A stretch of 64,000 nucleotides of DNA from an uncultured Verrucomicrobia subdivision 3 bacterium. Its GTDB lineage: Bacteria > Verrucomicrobiota > Verrucomicrobiia > Limisphaerales > UBA11358. The translations under genes were made by a program, and so were the position numbers. Under the pieces are notes generated by a model, which had not been told where the DNA came from, ran no database searches, and was given only the letters and a program-made list of their open reading frames with translations. This document shows, one piece after another, positions 1-9,660 of this stretch (the first letter of the stretch is position 1; every line of letters begins with the position of its first letter). The stretch spans positions 1 through 64,000 of the forward strand of contig CAINLR010000115.1 of NCBI GenBank assembly GCA_903850425.1. Direction: 5' to 3'.

Positions 1-1086
1 GCCGGGCTGGTGGACATTCAAACCGGCGTGCTGAGTTCGCAATCGCAGTTCGATGTGAACGCCGGGGGCAGTTTTTCCGGCGCCGGCGTGACTCGCATTG
101 ACGGCGGTCTGGCCACCATGAATGGCAGCAATTATGTTGCGAACGGCGGCACTTTTGAGCTGGCCTACGCCACTATGGACGGCACGGGAACATTCAATGG
201 GCCGGGCAACTTCACCTGGAGCGCCGGGACTTTGTCGGGGAACCCGGGAATTGGCGGCTCCGGCCATCTGCTCATTACCGGCGGTGCGGCCAAACAGTTA
301 AATGGCACGTTCAGCAATGCCGGCACGGGCGTTTGGACCGGCCTCGGCAACATCAACTGTTCCGCCGGCAGCGCGTTCAACAACAGCGGCACGCTCACCG
401 CCCAGAACGACGCGCAATTTTACAACAACACCGGCGGGGCGCCGACGCCGATATTCAACAACTCCGGCATATTCCGCAAATCCGGTGCCACCAACACGAC
501 AACGTTTTCATCAGCCAACGGCGGCGTGAATTTCAACAGCCCTGGCACCGTGGATTTGCAAACCGGCGCGCTGGCTATTTACGCGGGCTACACCACCGCG
601 CCGTCGGCGCAACTGAAGATCGCCCTTGGCGGCGTGGATGTTGGCACCGGGTTTGGCCAGGAATTTTTTGGCGGCAACGCGGTCTTTGATGGCACGCTCG
701 CGGTGGTGCTGACGAACGGCTATGTGCCGACCAACGGACAGTCCTTTACGATTGCCAGCTTTTCCTCGAGCATCGGACAGTTTGCAGTGACGCAATTGCC
801 AGCGCTGCCGGTGATCTCAAAATGGCAACTGACCTACAACCCGACTTCGCTCGTGTTGCAGGTCGTGCCCTCGACCGCCTTCCAAAGCGCCTCGCTGACC
901 AACGGGAATTTCCGATTCGTTTTCGCGGGTCAGACCGGTTCAAGCTGCCTCATCGAGGTTTCCACCAATCTTCTCAATTGGAAGCCGCTGCTCACTAACG
1001 CGCCATTCAACGGCATCCTGAACTACGTTGACCCGCAGACGGCGCAATTCCCCAAACGCTTTTATCGCGCCACGATCTTCCCATAA
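1..1086 (+). CDS. C-terminal part of a large repeat-rich exported protein (truncated by window edge)
   Basis: The frame is open through base 1, so the true start lies upstream and only about 361 C-terminal residues are seen. Composition is Gly/Asn/Thr/Ser-rich with short strand-like repeats (GTGTFNGPGNFTW, GTLTAQNDAQFYNN), typical of beta-helical secreted or surface proteins. The last 80 residues form a separate module ending in FYRATIFP, with the pattern 'sxxLxNGxF ... LIEVSTNLLNWKPL ... FYRA'. The Ig-like protein at 4167-7613 ends in a similar way (NLQVQTNALSKG ... FFRLKF). This may be a shared C-terminal sorting or anchoring module, which is inference. No enzyme motif is visible and the substrate is unknown. 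Confidence 0.75.
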   Translation, partial: AGLVDIQTGVLSSQSQFDVNAGGSFSGAGVTRIDGGLATMNGSNYVANGGTFELAYATMDGTGTFNGPGNFTWSAGTLSGNPGIGGSGHLLITGGAAKQLNGTFSNAGTGVWTGLGNINCSAGSAFNNSGTLTAQNDAQFYNNTGGAPTPIFNNSGIFRKSGATNTTTFSSANGGVNFNSPGTVDLQTGALAIYAGYTTAPSAQLKIALGGVDVGTGFGQEFFGGNAVFDGTLAVVLTNGYVPTNGQSFTIASFSSSIGQFAVTQLPALPVISKWQLTYNPTSLVLQVVPSTAFQSASLTNGNFRFVFAGQTGSSCLIEVSTNLLNWKPLLTNAPFNGILNYVDPQTAQFPKRFYRATIFP

Positions 1087-1450
1087 GGGGGTCTTTTGGT
1101 TTTTGCCAGCCCAAACCACTTTTGCGCTGAAGGGTTTTCCAAAGAACGGCGAATGGTAAAAAACTGTGACCTACGTGCCCGGTTTAAGTTCCATGGCGGG
1201 CACAAGCTTCTGATCGCGCAGAAATTGCGTAGTTGGTTTCCAACGCAATTTCTGCGGGTCGTGTTCCTGCACATCTGTCAGCGTCGAAATCCGCCGCTGG
1301 TAATCATTGGCCTGCACCACGCCGTGAGCTTCGCCCGCATGAGGCGTGTGGGCGTAGAGTAGATACTGGAATTGGCGAAACAGCACGCGAGCAACCAGAC
1401 CACGCCGATGTTTTTGGGGATTGATGAGTGTTTCATATTTCAGTCCAAAG
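1087..1450. other. No convincing gene; decayed or non-coding sequence
   Basis: Short ORFs exist on both strands (for example a 112-codon frame on the minus strand at 1171-1509), but none resembles a family I know, and they overlap one another and the adjacent pseudogene. The stretch includes a long hairpin at 1217-1256. Its position beside a truncated efflux-pump fragment suggests a remnant region. Confidence 0.45.
1217..1256. repeat. Perfect inverted repeat with 14-nt arms
   Basis: The arms cgcagaaattgcgt (1217-1230) and acgcaatttctgcg (1243-1256) are exact reverse complements around a 12-nt centre, which itself contains ttgg/ccaa. No T-run follows on either strand, so it does not look like an intrinsic terminator. 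It lies in non-coding, decayed sequence. Confidence 0.6.
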
Positions 1451-1790
1451 TTAGATGGATGGCTGTTCAGACAATTGTTTGTCGTCACCAACTTCTTTTT
1501 TGCGCTCAACTACCAAGTAGAGCGTTGGCAACAGCATTAGTGTCAGCAACGTTGCCGAAACCAGTCCGCCGATAATCACGATGGCCAGCGGTCGTTGCGT
1601 CTCCGACCCGATGCCATGCGACAGCGCCATCGGCAGCAGGCCAAGAATCGCCAGCAGCGCCGTCATCAGCACCGTGCGCAGGCGCATGGTCGCGCCCTGC
1701 AAAACAGCTTGATACGTGGTCAGTCCTTCGTCTAAAACAACCGACCATGCCCATGTGTTCTCCGGTGCGCGCCGCGATGCCTGCCTGCGC
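1451..1790 (-). pseudogene. C-terminal remnant of a CzcA/CusA-family heavy-metal efflux RND transporter
   Basis: The minus-strand frame from about 1790 down to the stop at 1451 encodes the end of an RND pump: LTTYQAVLQGATMRLRTVLM, then ALLAILGLLPMALS, ETQRPLAIVIIGGL and LLTLMLLPTLY. These match the last transmembrane segments of CzcA-type proteins. An in-frame TAG lies just upstream near 1792, and nothing of the other roughly 900 residues is present. It is therefore a 5'-truncated relic rather than a gene. No CzcB or CzcC remnants are seen nearby. Confidence 0.8.
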
Positions 1791-2077
1791 TAGCTAAAAA
1801 CCATCAAAACGAACCAGCTTATCCTCCACTGGCGTAGATGTCCTGGCGAAAACCTCCGGTTCCGTTATGAGGCGGCAAACTTCAGGCAGGTTCCTCGCTG
1901 TTTTCGGTGGAATTAGAATTGGGGGGAAGCGGAGTTTGGCGGCGGTGAAGTAAAGCATGGTGATGAGGTGGGTGGGCGATGGTGCCGGTGGTCATTCCTG
2001 CCAGGCTCAAGCGCAGGCCCTGAACCCGCGGCATCACTTTGGGAACGCGGGCCTGTTTGGCCTGAGCCAGAAGTCTT

Positions 2078-2157
2078 TCGAGTTTTCGAGTGACCTCGAA
2101 ATCACCACTGGCAAATCCAGACTCCATATTTGCCAGTGAAAACAGCCGAAAACTCGA
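2078..2157. repeat. Nested double inverted repeat
   Basis: Outer arms tcgagttttcg (2078-2088) and cgaaaactcga (2147-2157) enclose inner arms cactggcaaat (2106-2116) and atttgccagtg (2128-2138). Both pairs are perfect 11-mers, so the 80-bp stretch can fold as a two-tier hairpin. It lies in the gene-free interval between the RND relic and the PAP2 gene. The remainder of 1791-2260 holds only an 81-codon minus-strand ORF (1882-2127) that I do not recognise and whose 5' end runs into this structure. Confidence 0.7.
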
Positions 2158-2260
2158 TTCTCCTCGAATTACTTATGCGCGTCTATTCGGTGCGCGGAAA
2201 AGCCCGTCGCCATGCTCAGACAACTGCAGACGAAATACCCCATTGGGGTGTGAGCGAAGG

Positions 2261-2983
2261 TCATTTTTTTATTTGTGAAGCCGACAGTTCAGCTTGAACC
2301 TCGACGAATTCATTTTGGAACGCATTGCTTTTCTTCAGCTGTTTAACGATGGCCTGCGCCAGCACGCGGCCGGCGTAGATGTCGCTTTGATAATGCCGGG
2401 CAATCTGCACGCGGTGCCAGCCGAGGCTGCGAGCTTGGGCGAGAATGGCATCGTGCTTATCGGGAAATAAGTCGGCGAGCACCAGGGCGAGCACCATTGA
2501 TTCCGTGGAATGCCCGCTCGGATAACTGAAACTCTTTTCCAGTTTGCCATTGGCCAGGTTCGTGTCGGTGGTAAAGGGGCGCGGGCGCTTAAAGAAATCT
2601 TTGCCGAGGTCCGTCACGGTTTCGGCATCCAACTGCACCTTCTCAAAAAACGCGGTGGTCTTGGGCAGGCTGTTGGATTGGAAAAAAGCGCCGACGGCGG
2701 CGGTGAAATTGAAAACGGAAAATTTCTTCTCGCCATACGCGAGGGCGATGTCGTTGCTGCTGGCAGCGTGATAAACCGCCCGGACGGTCTCCAGATCGGC
2801 GGCCTGCTCCACCGAATCAATGAGCGGCGGCGGTGCCAGCAGCGTCGCCGCGTCCGGTTTGCCAGCCGCGAGATAGTTTAACGACCGGGCTTCCCGCGCC
2901 CCCACGCTAAGCGCGAAGGTGAGCACAAGGGCGGCACTGAACCAGCGCCGGTGATGGTTGAGTGGACGGCTAAACGAATTCAT
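2261..2983 (-). CDS. PAP2-superfamily (class A-like) acid phosphatase, exported
   Basis: The 240-residue protein begins with a basic n-region and a hydrophobic segment (WFSAALVLTFALSVGA), read as a signal peptide, so it should act in the periplasm. The three PAP2 phosphatase motifs are present in order: K-x6-RP as KDFFKRPRP, PSGH as PSGHSTE, and R-x5-H-x3-D as RVQIARHYQSD. The conserved His residues would form and break the phospho-enzyme. The substrate cannot be read from sequence; class A enzymes hydrolyse many phosphomonoesters. The ATG at 2983 is preferred to an upstream in-frame TTG at 2989. The next minus-strand gene upstream is the pseudopilin at 3023-3895. Confidence 0.88.
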   Translation of the reverse strand: MNSFSRPLNHHRRWFSAALVLTFALSVGAREARSLNYLAAGKPDAATLLAPPPLIDSVEQAADLETVRAVYHAASSNDIALAYGEKKFSVFNFTAAVGAFFQSNSLPKTTAFFEKVQLDAETVTDLGKDFFKRPRPFTTDTNLANGKLEKSFSYPSGHSTESMVLALVLADLFPDKHDAILAQARSLGWHRVQIARHYQSDIYAGRVLAQAIVKQLKKSNAFQNEFVEVQAELSASQIKK

Positions 2984-3022
2984 ATTCAAAGTGTCTTTGG
3001 GTTACAGGCGTCACGGGCAGCG

Positions 3023-3895
<873 letters not shown>

Positions 3896-4166
3896 AATTT
3901 GAATTGGTTTACAGGTCGCGCTCAGGGTTGGTTGCGATCCCGTTCGGCTCGAAATCACCGAACCTCACTTTGCCAGCGAATTGTTACAGTAAAGCGTCCG
4001 CCGTGTGACAATCAGGTGACTGATGGGGCGGGGAATGGCGCCGGACAAATCAAAGCTTGGCATCGTCACGCGTTTGTAACGGGAGCGTCCTCCGGCTGTA
4101 ACCTGCGGCGACTAACTTCTTCGCTCGGCAGGTCATCAACCAACACTCAATCGAAAACGTATCCAC

Positions 4167-7100
4167 ATGAAATTAATCAAGTATCCAACCATCGCCCTCG
4201 CCTTGGCGGCGACTCTCAGCGGCACCGCCTTTGCCCAAACCCCGGCTTTTACGCCCGGGAGAATCGCGGTGCTCCAACTAGGGGATGGCGGACCCGGCCG
4301 CTGCGCGCCGTTGGGAGCCATCACCGGCATCACCAACTACAACGCCTCGGACATAGCGGGCAGTCGCCAGACGCCCTTGTTCATTGATGAATTCGATCCC
4401 AACGCGGCCAACCAAACCAACAACTACTCGGTGCAGGTCGCGGTTCCGACGAATGGTCCGGGAGCCATGTTGATCAATGGCAATGCCGGCACCGAGGGCG
4501 GCATGACGCTATCGGCGGACAAAAGCCTGCTTACCTTTGCCGGTTATCAAGGTGATATTTTGTCCATCACCACCGGTGGCCAGACGGCGCCTTCCAACTT
4601 GAGTTATGATCGCGGCATCGGCACGGTGGACGCCTTTGCCACCTATGCCAATCCCTATCGCGGCGGCGGCTGGTATGGCATCGCTACCGGCAAAACAAAT
4701 CCGCGCGGTGTGGCGACCGATGGTGCGGGGAGCTTCTGGGGCTGCGGCAATGGATACGGCAGTCTCTACTTCACCGCCAGCCTGGGGCAGCCGATCCAGT
4801 TTCAAAACATTGCGCTGACCTCCTTCTCGAAGATCTGTAATAATACTCTTTATGCTTCCGTGAAGAAGAGTGAAGCCGTGAATCTCTATCCCGCCGGCAT
4901 CTACTCGTTTGTGGACTTCTTTAACAACCCCGTGGCCTATCCAACCACCGCGGCTTATTTGCACCTGGAAATCCCGGCCGAGCCGGCCTTCAGCACCATC
5001 ATTGGCTTTGACATCAATCCGCAGAACACGGTGGCCTATGTGGCGGACACGGCAGGTGGTATTCAAAAATACGTCAAGTCGGGATTGAACTGGCAGATTG
5101 CCTACAACCTCGCCATCCCCGGATACCTGAGCCAGAACTCGGGTATCATGGCCGGCGGGGTCATCGCCAATCCGGGAGCCACCAACAATCTGGTTGGCGC
5201 TTTTAGTTTGACCGTGGACTGGAGCGGGCCGAATCCGGTGATCTATGCCACGACCTCGGATACAACCTGGACCAACAGTCCCTACTATGGCAATCGCGTG
5301 ATCCGCATCAACGACACCAACGCGGTGGTCATCGGCACCAACTCCATTCTGGCCACGACGAACATCCTGACCACCTTGGTGCATCCGCCCGTGGTTGCTG
5401 GCATCATGTTGACCAATGTGGTTTACAAATCCGTGACCTTTACGCCTGACCTTCGTCCGGTAATCGCGACCAATCCCGCCAGCTTATCGGCTGTTGTCGG
5501 GAATAATGTCAGTTTCAATGTGGTGGCAACTTCAAGTTTCACGCTCAATTACCAATGGCAGGAAAATGGCACCAATCTGCCCGGCCAGAACACCACCAGC
5601 TTGAACTTGAGCAATGTGCAACTGACGGATAACAGCACCACTTACCAGTGTGTGATTACCAACAACTACGGTGCGATCACCAGCGCGGTTGCGACCCTGC
5701 AAGTTTCGTTGGTGCCAACGTTTCCGGCTTGGAGCATGTCAAACATCACAAACTACATTGGCAACAGTGTGAGCATTCCGGTCAACTTTACCAATGGCAC
5801 TGATCCCAAGGGCGGCTTCCAATGGTTTCATGATGGCACTCCGTTAAGTGATGGTGGTGAGTATGCTGGCACGGCCACGAGCGCGCTCTTGATCACGCAG
5901 ATTGGCGCGGCTGACAGCGGTGCTTACTCCGTAATCGTCACGAACCTTGCCGGCTCGGTCACTGGCTTGGTGGCAAACTTCACCGCGCTCTATGCTCCGC
6001 CGATCTTTGTGCAACCGCCGGTTGCGGGCATTACATTCTTCGGTCATAACTTCACCAACTCGGTCTCCGCGTATGGCGTGCAATTGAACTACCAATGGTA
6101 TAAGTCCAGCAAGACTACCTTGTCCGGTTCAACCCTGACACCCATCACTGATGTCAATGAGTTTAGTGGCACGGCCACGTCGGTTCTAGGAATTACGGGT
6201 GCCACCAATTCCAGCGCCACGAATTATGTGGTGGTGGTCAGCAACCCCGGCGGTTCCATCACGAGTGCGCCGGTAGCCTTGACGGTTCAGCTTGCACCGC
6301 CGCACACCTTTGCGGCCTACAACAATGCCGGCCAAGTTTACCTGCAAAATTTCAACACCTTGCCCATTCCTGGGTTGGGCAGCGCTGAAGGCGCCAATCC
6401 GTTGCACGTTCCTTTCGTGATGACGAGTGTTGCCGGGATGCTGACCAATGGTAACCCTGGTGTCATCACCACGATCTCGGCGGACCTTACTTACTCCGTG
6501 GATAATCCGGTGGATTTTGGATATCCGATCATCACGAATGGTTCGATTGGTGGCTGGGGTCTCTCCAACAGCATGTCTGGTTGGTATGGCTGGTGCCAAA
6601 AGTCAATGGTCATTGCGGCCGGTCGTGGTGATCAAAGCCAGGGTGCCATCGTTGATAATGGCGGTAATTACTATGCGGATGGCGCGTCGCTGGCCGGCGT
6701 CACCAACCGTTCGTTGGGCTTGGTTGCGACTACCAAGACTGGACCGAATGCCATCGGTTTAGCTTTAGTCAATCGGACAGGCAAAACACTCAGCTCAATC
6801 AACCTGAGTTACCTTGGCGAGCTATGGCGGAATAATCCGAATCCGCAGCCGCTCAAGTTTGGTTATGTTATCACGGATACCAATTCGGTCTTCCAACCGG
6901 ACCTGTGGGATGCGACCAATGGGATCATCTATGTGCCAAGCCTGGATGTGGTGTTCCCTACTTCTGCCACCACAACGGTGAATGATGGCACCCAAAGCAG
7001 CAATCAAGTCAGTCTGGCTGTCTCGGGTATGACGATTGCCGACTGGCCGCCCGGAGCGGTGTTGTGGCTGACCTGGCAGGCGCAAACTCTCGGGACTTCG

Positions 7101-7613
7101 CAAGACGTGGCGATTGACAATGTGACCTTCTCGACGCCCGGAGCGCCGTTCATCGTGGCCCAGCCCACGAACCAGACGGTGGTGGTGGGTTCACCCGCGA
7201 GTTTCAGCGTCTCAGCCGGTGGTATTCCTGCACCGCTGGTTTATCAATGGTTGAAGAACGGCGCGAACATCGGTGCGGGTTTGACGAGTCTGCCCTTCGG
7301 CAGCGTTACCACGAACGATGCGGCGAACTACTCGGTGATCATCACGAATACCCTCGGTAGCATCACCAGCAGCGTCGCCAAGCTCACCGTGCTGGTTCCG
7401 GGAACGGCCCTGACCTCCACCGTCACCGGGGCAGCGTTGAAACTCGCCTGGCCCGCCGATCAAATCGGTTGGAACTTGCAAGTCCAGACGAACGCGTTGA
7501 GCAAGGGAGTTGGCACCAATTGGTTTATCGTGCCCAACTCGGCGACGACGAACGCCGTGGCCCTGCCGTTGAACCCGACCAATCCGGCGGTCTTCTTCCG
7601 CCTGAAGTTTTAG
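4167..7613 (+). CDS. Large exported protein with several immunoglobulin-like domains
   Basis: The 1148-residue protein has a clear signal peptide (basic MKLIKYP, hydrophobic core, cleavage near TAFAQ). Residues about 30-420 form an unrecognised, possibly propeller-like domain that includes DINPQNTVAYVADTAGG. Ig-like domains follow from about 430 to 710, each with a YQW...G...L pattern and YxCVITN/YSVIVTN strands. A distinct globular part (about 710-990) precedes another Ig-like domain (QPTNQTVVVGSPASFSVSAG). The protein ends in FFRLKF with no recognisable sorting signal. It is probably secreted or surface-attached. Codon phasing is clean and a strong terminator follows 27 nt after the stop, so it is probably transcribed alone. 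Confidence 0.85.
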   Translation: MKLIKYPTIALALAATLSGTAFAQTPAFTPGRIAVLQLGDGGPGRCAPLGAITGITNYNASDIAGSRQTPLFIDEFDPNAANQTNNYSVQVAVPTNGPGAMLINGNAGTEGGMTLSADKSLLTFAGYQGDILSITTGGQTAPSNLSYDRGIGTVDAFATYANPYRGGGWYGIATGKTNPRGVATDGAGSFWGCGNGYGSLYFTASLGQPIQFQNIALTSFSKICNNTLYASVKKSEAVNLYPAGIYSFVDFFNNPVAYPTTAAYLHLEIPAEPAFSTIIGFDINPQNTVAYVADTAGGIQKYVKSGLNWQIAYNLAIPGYLSQNSGIMAGGVIANPGATNNLVGAFSLTVDWSGPNPVIYATTSDTTWTNSPYYGNRVIRINDTNAVVIGTNSILATTNILTTLVHPPVVAGIMLTNVVYKSVTFTPDLRPVIATNPASLSAVVGNNVSFNVVATSSFTLNYQWQENGTNLPGQNTTSLNLSNVQLTDNSTTYQCVITNNYGAITSAVATLQVSLVPTFPAWSMSNITNYIGNSVSIPVNFTNGTDPKGGFQWFHDGTPLSDGGEYAGTATSALLITQIGAADSGAYSVIVTNLAGSVTGLVANFTALYAPPIFVQPPVAGITFFGHNFTNSVSAYGVQLNYQWYKSSKTTLSGSTLTPITDVNEFSGTATSVLGITGATNSSATNYVVVVSNPGGSITSAPVALTVQLAPPHTFAAYNNAGQVYLQNFNTLPIPGLGSAEGANPLHVPFVMTSVAGMLTNGNPGVITTISADLTYSVDNPVDFGYPIITNGSIGGWGLSNSMSGWYGWCQKSMVIAAGRGDQSQGAIVDNGGNYYADGASLAGVTNRSLGLVATTKTGPNAIGLALVNRTGKTLSSINLSYLGELWRNNPNPQPLKFGYVITDTNSVFQPDLWDATNGIIYVPSLDVVFPTSATTTVNDGTQSSNQVSLAVSGMTIADWPPGAVLWLTWQAQTLGTSQDVAIDNVTFSTPGAPFIVAQPTNQTVVVGSPASFSVSAGGIPAPLVYQWLKNGANIGAGLTSLPFGSVTTNDAANYSVIITNTLGSITSSVAKLTVLVPGTALTSTVTGAALKLAWPADQIGWNLQVQTNALSKGVGTNWFIVPNSATTNAVALPLNPTNPAVFFRLKF

Positions 7614-7640
7614 GCCAACCCTAAGCTGACAATACTGCGA

Positions 7641-7672
7641 CGGGCGGATTTCTCGGAAATCCGCCCGTTTTT
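7641..7672 (+). terminator. Rho-independent terminator after the Ig-like protein gene
   Basis: An 11-bp perfect GC-rich stem (cgggcggattt / aaatccgcccg, loop ctcgg) is followed directly by a run of five T. It lies 27 nt after the stop at 7613. Confidence 0.9.
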
Positions 7673-7720
7673 GCATTCCGCTTATTGGTGACAATTATAA
7701 AGCCTGAAGAATGAATCAAT

Positions 7721-8443
7721 TTAGGCTACTAACCGAGGTCGGGAAAACACGGTGAATAACTCGGCTTTGGTGCGCCGGGTGGATGTCAATTCAAATGTTG
7801 CGGCGGCACCCAAGCCGGCTGCGCCCCGCCCGTCAGCGAGGGTCGGCGCGGTGCGGCCGCCGAAGATTTGGGGGCAAATGGTCAGGTGGACCTCGTCCAC
7901 CAAATTCGCGCGAAACAAGGCCTCATTCAGTTCGCCGCCGCCTTCGCACAAAAGCCGTGTCACGCCCCATTTCCCGCGCAACCAAAGCAGGGCGGCATGA
8001 AAATCAAGTTCGCGATGGCCGCAGATTTTCACCTCCTCGGCAATCGCTTGGAGCCGTTTCAAATTAACCTGGGCGATGCGTGCGGTCGTGAGGATGATGA
8101 TCGGCGAAATCCTGGCCTTAAAGATAGCGGCGTCGGCGTCGAGCGAGCCGCTGCCGCTGACCAGAACGCGCACAGGATACTCCGCCAGTCCGCGTCTTAG
8201 GCGCTGTTGCCGGAACTTTGCCGCGCCGGGACTCAGCGTCGTCTCGGCGGTCTCCACGGTCCGCGCGCCGCACATCACGGCGTCGGCCGTCGCGCGCAAT
8301 TCGTAAAGGTGTTCCAGATCGCGGGCGCTGCCAAACGAGGTCACCGCGCGGTTGGCCGAGGCGATTTTTCCATCGGCCGTCATCGCCATGTTGACAAAAA
8401 CAAATGGCAATTTTGAATTTGGAATTTGCAAGTTTGAATTCAC
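7721..8443 (-). CDS. RibD C-terminal-domain (dihydrofolate-reductase-fold) pyrimidine reductase
   Basis: The roughly 240-residue protein matches the RibD_C family: an N-terminal strand with NMAMTADGKIA, a GxxT-like GARTV segment, and the nucleotide-binding LLCEGGGELNEALF followed by DEVHLTICPQIFGG. RibD_C enzymes reduce 5-amino-6-ribosylamino-uracil phosphate with NADPH in riboflavin synthesis. Stand-alone members can have other substrates, so the exact reaction is uncertain. The start is GTG at 8443, overlapping the queA stop as GTGA, which suggests translational coupling. The first dozen codons are built from 7-nt repeats (see 8409-8443), and the conserved fold starts only at LPFVFVN, so the N-terminal tail looks acquired. 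Confidence 0.85.
   Translation of the reverse strand: MNSNLQIPNSKLPFVFVNMAMTADGKIASANRAVTSFGSARDLEHLYELRATADAVMCGARTVETAETTLSPGAAKFRQQRLRRGLAEYPVRVLVSGSGSLDADAAIFKARISPIIILTTARIAQVNLKRLQAIAEEVKICGHRELDFHAALLWLRGKWGVTRLLCEGGGELNEALFRANLVDEVHLTICPQIFGGRTAPTLADGRGAAGLGAAATFELTSTRRTKAELFTVFSRPRLVA
8409..8443. repeat. Five-unit heptad-repeat arm at the queA/ribD_C junction
   Basis: Five consecutive 7-nt units (aattttg, aatttgg, aatttgc, aagtttg, aattcac) run exactly to base 8443, the first base of the GTG start codon read on the minus strand. No matching inverted arm is seen, so this is a half-element of the heptad family that has become coding. Confidence 0.7.
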
Positions 8444-9513
8444 AAAATGAGCATGGCGTCGCCGTAGCTGAAGAAGCGGTAACGCTCGCGGATCGCCTCC
8501 GCGTAGGCGGAGAAAATCAGGTCGCGTCCGCGTGTGTTTTCGCCGGGTGCGGCGAAGGCGCTGACGAGCATCAGCAGCGTGGATTCCGGCAGATGAAAAT
8601 TAGTCAGCAAGGCATCCACGATTTTAAATTCGCCGGGTGGATGAATGAAGATGTTCGTGTTACCCGCATGAATATTGAGTTTGCCAGCATGCAGACGCGC
8701 GACGCTTTCGAGGGTGCGCAGCGAGGTGGTGCCGGCGGCGATGACGCGGCGACCGGATTTTTTCGCCTCGTTCACGGCGTGGACCGTGGCTTTACTCACT
8801 TCAAATCTCTCCGAGTGCATCTTGTGTTCGATCAGTTTTTCGGCCTTCACCGGGAGGAAGGTTCCGGCTCCAACGTGCAATGTGACGAAGCAAATGTGGA
8901 CGCCCAGCGCCCGGATTTTTTCGAGCAACTCCGGGGTGAAATGAAGACCCGCTGTTGGGGCCGCCACGGAGCCGGCGGGTTGCGCGAAAACCGTCTGGTA
9001 GCGCTCCCGATCCTCGGTCCGTTCCGCCGGGCGTTCGATGTAAGGTGGCAACGGTAACTCGCCGAGCGCAGCCAAGTCATGGAAGAGATTGTCCGTGCCG
9101 AAAAACTGCAACCGGCGATGGCCGTCATCGTTCACGGCGGTAACCGTCGCAATTATTCTGCTCGCCGCGCCATTTTTTTCTTCCAACTGAATTTGCGCTC
9201 CAATCGGCGCGCGTTTGCCGGGGCGGAGCATCGCCCACCAGTCGTTCGCCGCGTTTTCTTCGAGCAACAAGATTTCAAATTTCCCGCCGGTTTTGGCATT
9301 CCGGCCGTGCAAGCGCGCCGGGATGACGCGCGAGTTGTTCAGCACCAAGACATCGCCGGGGTGAAAATATTCCAGCAACCCGGGAAAGTGACGATGCTCG
9401 GTTTGACCGGTTTTTCGGTGCAAAACGAGCAAGCGCGATCCATCCCGTTTTGGGGCGGGAATCTGCGCGATCAACTCCGGCGGGAGATCGAAATGAAAGT
9501 CAGCGGTTCGCAT
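8440..9513 (-). CDS. queA: S-adenosylmethionine:tRNA ribosyltransferase-isomerase (QueA)
   Basis: QueA transfers and isomerises the ribosyl part of AdoMet onto preQ1 in tRNA, giving epoxyqueuosine at wobble position 34. The 357-residue protein starts MRTADFHFDLPPELIAQ and shows family blocks RDGSRLLVLHRKTG, GDVLVLNNSRVIPARL, AAPTAGLHFTPELL, TLHVGAGTFLPV and NFHLPESTLLMLVSAFA. The ATG at 9513 is preferred to an upstream in-frame start because it gives the canonical N-terminus. It is the first gene of a two-gene minus-strand operon with the RibD_C gene and is transcribed divergently from mraZ. Confidence 0.97.
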   Translation of the reverse strand: MRTADFHFDLPPELIAQIPAPKRDGSRLLVLHRKTGQTEHRHFPGLLEYFHPGDVLVLNNSRVIPARLHGRNAKTGGKFEILLLEENAANDWWAMLRPGKRAPIGAQIQLEEKNGAASRIIATVTAVNDDGHRRLQFFGTDNLFHDLAALGELPLPPYIERPAERTEDRERYQTVFAQPAGSVAAPTAGLHFTPELLEKIRALGVHICFVTLHVGAGTFLPVKAEKLIEHKMHSERFEVSKATVHAVNEAKKSGRRVIAAGTTSLRTLESVARLHAGKLNIHAGNTNIFIHPPGEFKIVDALLTNFHLPESTLLMLVSAFAAPGENTRGRDLIFSAYAEAIRERYRFFSYGDAMLIL

Positions 9514-9614
9514 CGGCGGGTAGCGTAACGGTCGAAATGCGGGCTGACAATTCACAGTTAACGCCAATTGTGAATAACTTTCCAATAAACCCCCGTTTTC
9601 GGACCGGATTTCCG

Positions 9615-9660
9615 TTGACAGAGGGTGGGTTGATGTGGCTTAAATAGGGTCGTTGTGGGT
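9615..9660 (+). promoter_or_regulatory. Probable dcw promoter and four-repeat MraZ operator
   Basis: TTGACA at 9615-9620 is a perfect -35 element. A -10 candidate lies in the AT-rich TTAAAT/TAAATA stretch around 9640-9646, although the spacing is long. Four TGGGT-like pentamers follow at exactly 10-bp intervals: TGGGT 9626-9630, TGGCT 9636-9640, AGGGT 9646-9650 and TGGGT 9656-9660. MraZ in Escherichia coli binds TGGGN repeats separated by 5 nt upstream of its own gene, which is the same geometry. The last repeat overlaps the proposed mraZ GTG. Confidence 0.65.

Noticed and set aside
1171-1509. 112-codon minus-strand ORF beside the RND relic
   Set aside because: No family recognised, overlaps the pseudogene and a long hairpin, and competing ORFs exist on the other strand; kept only as decayed sequence.
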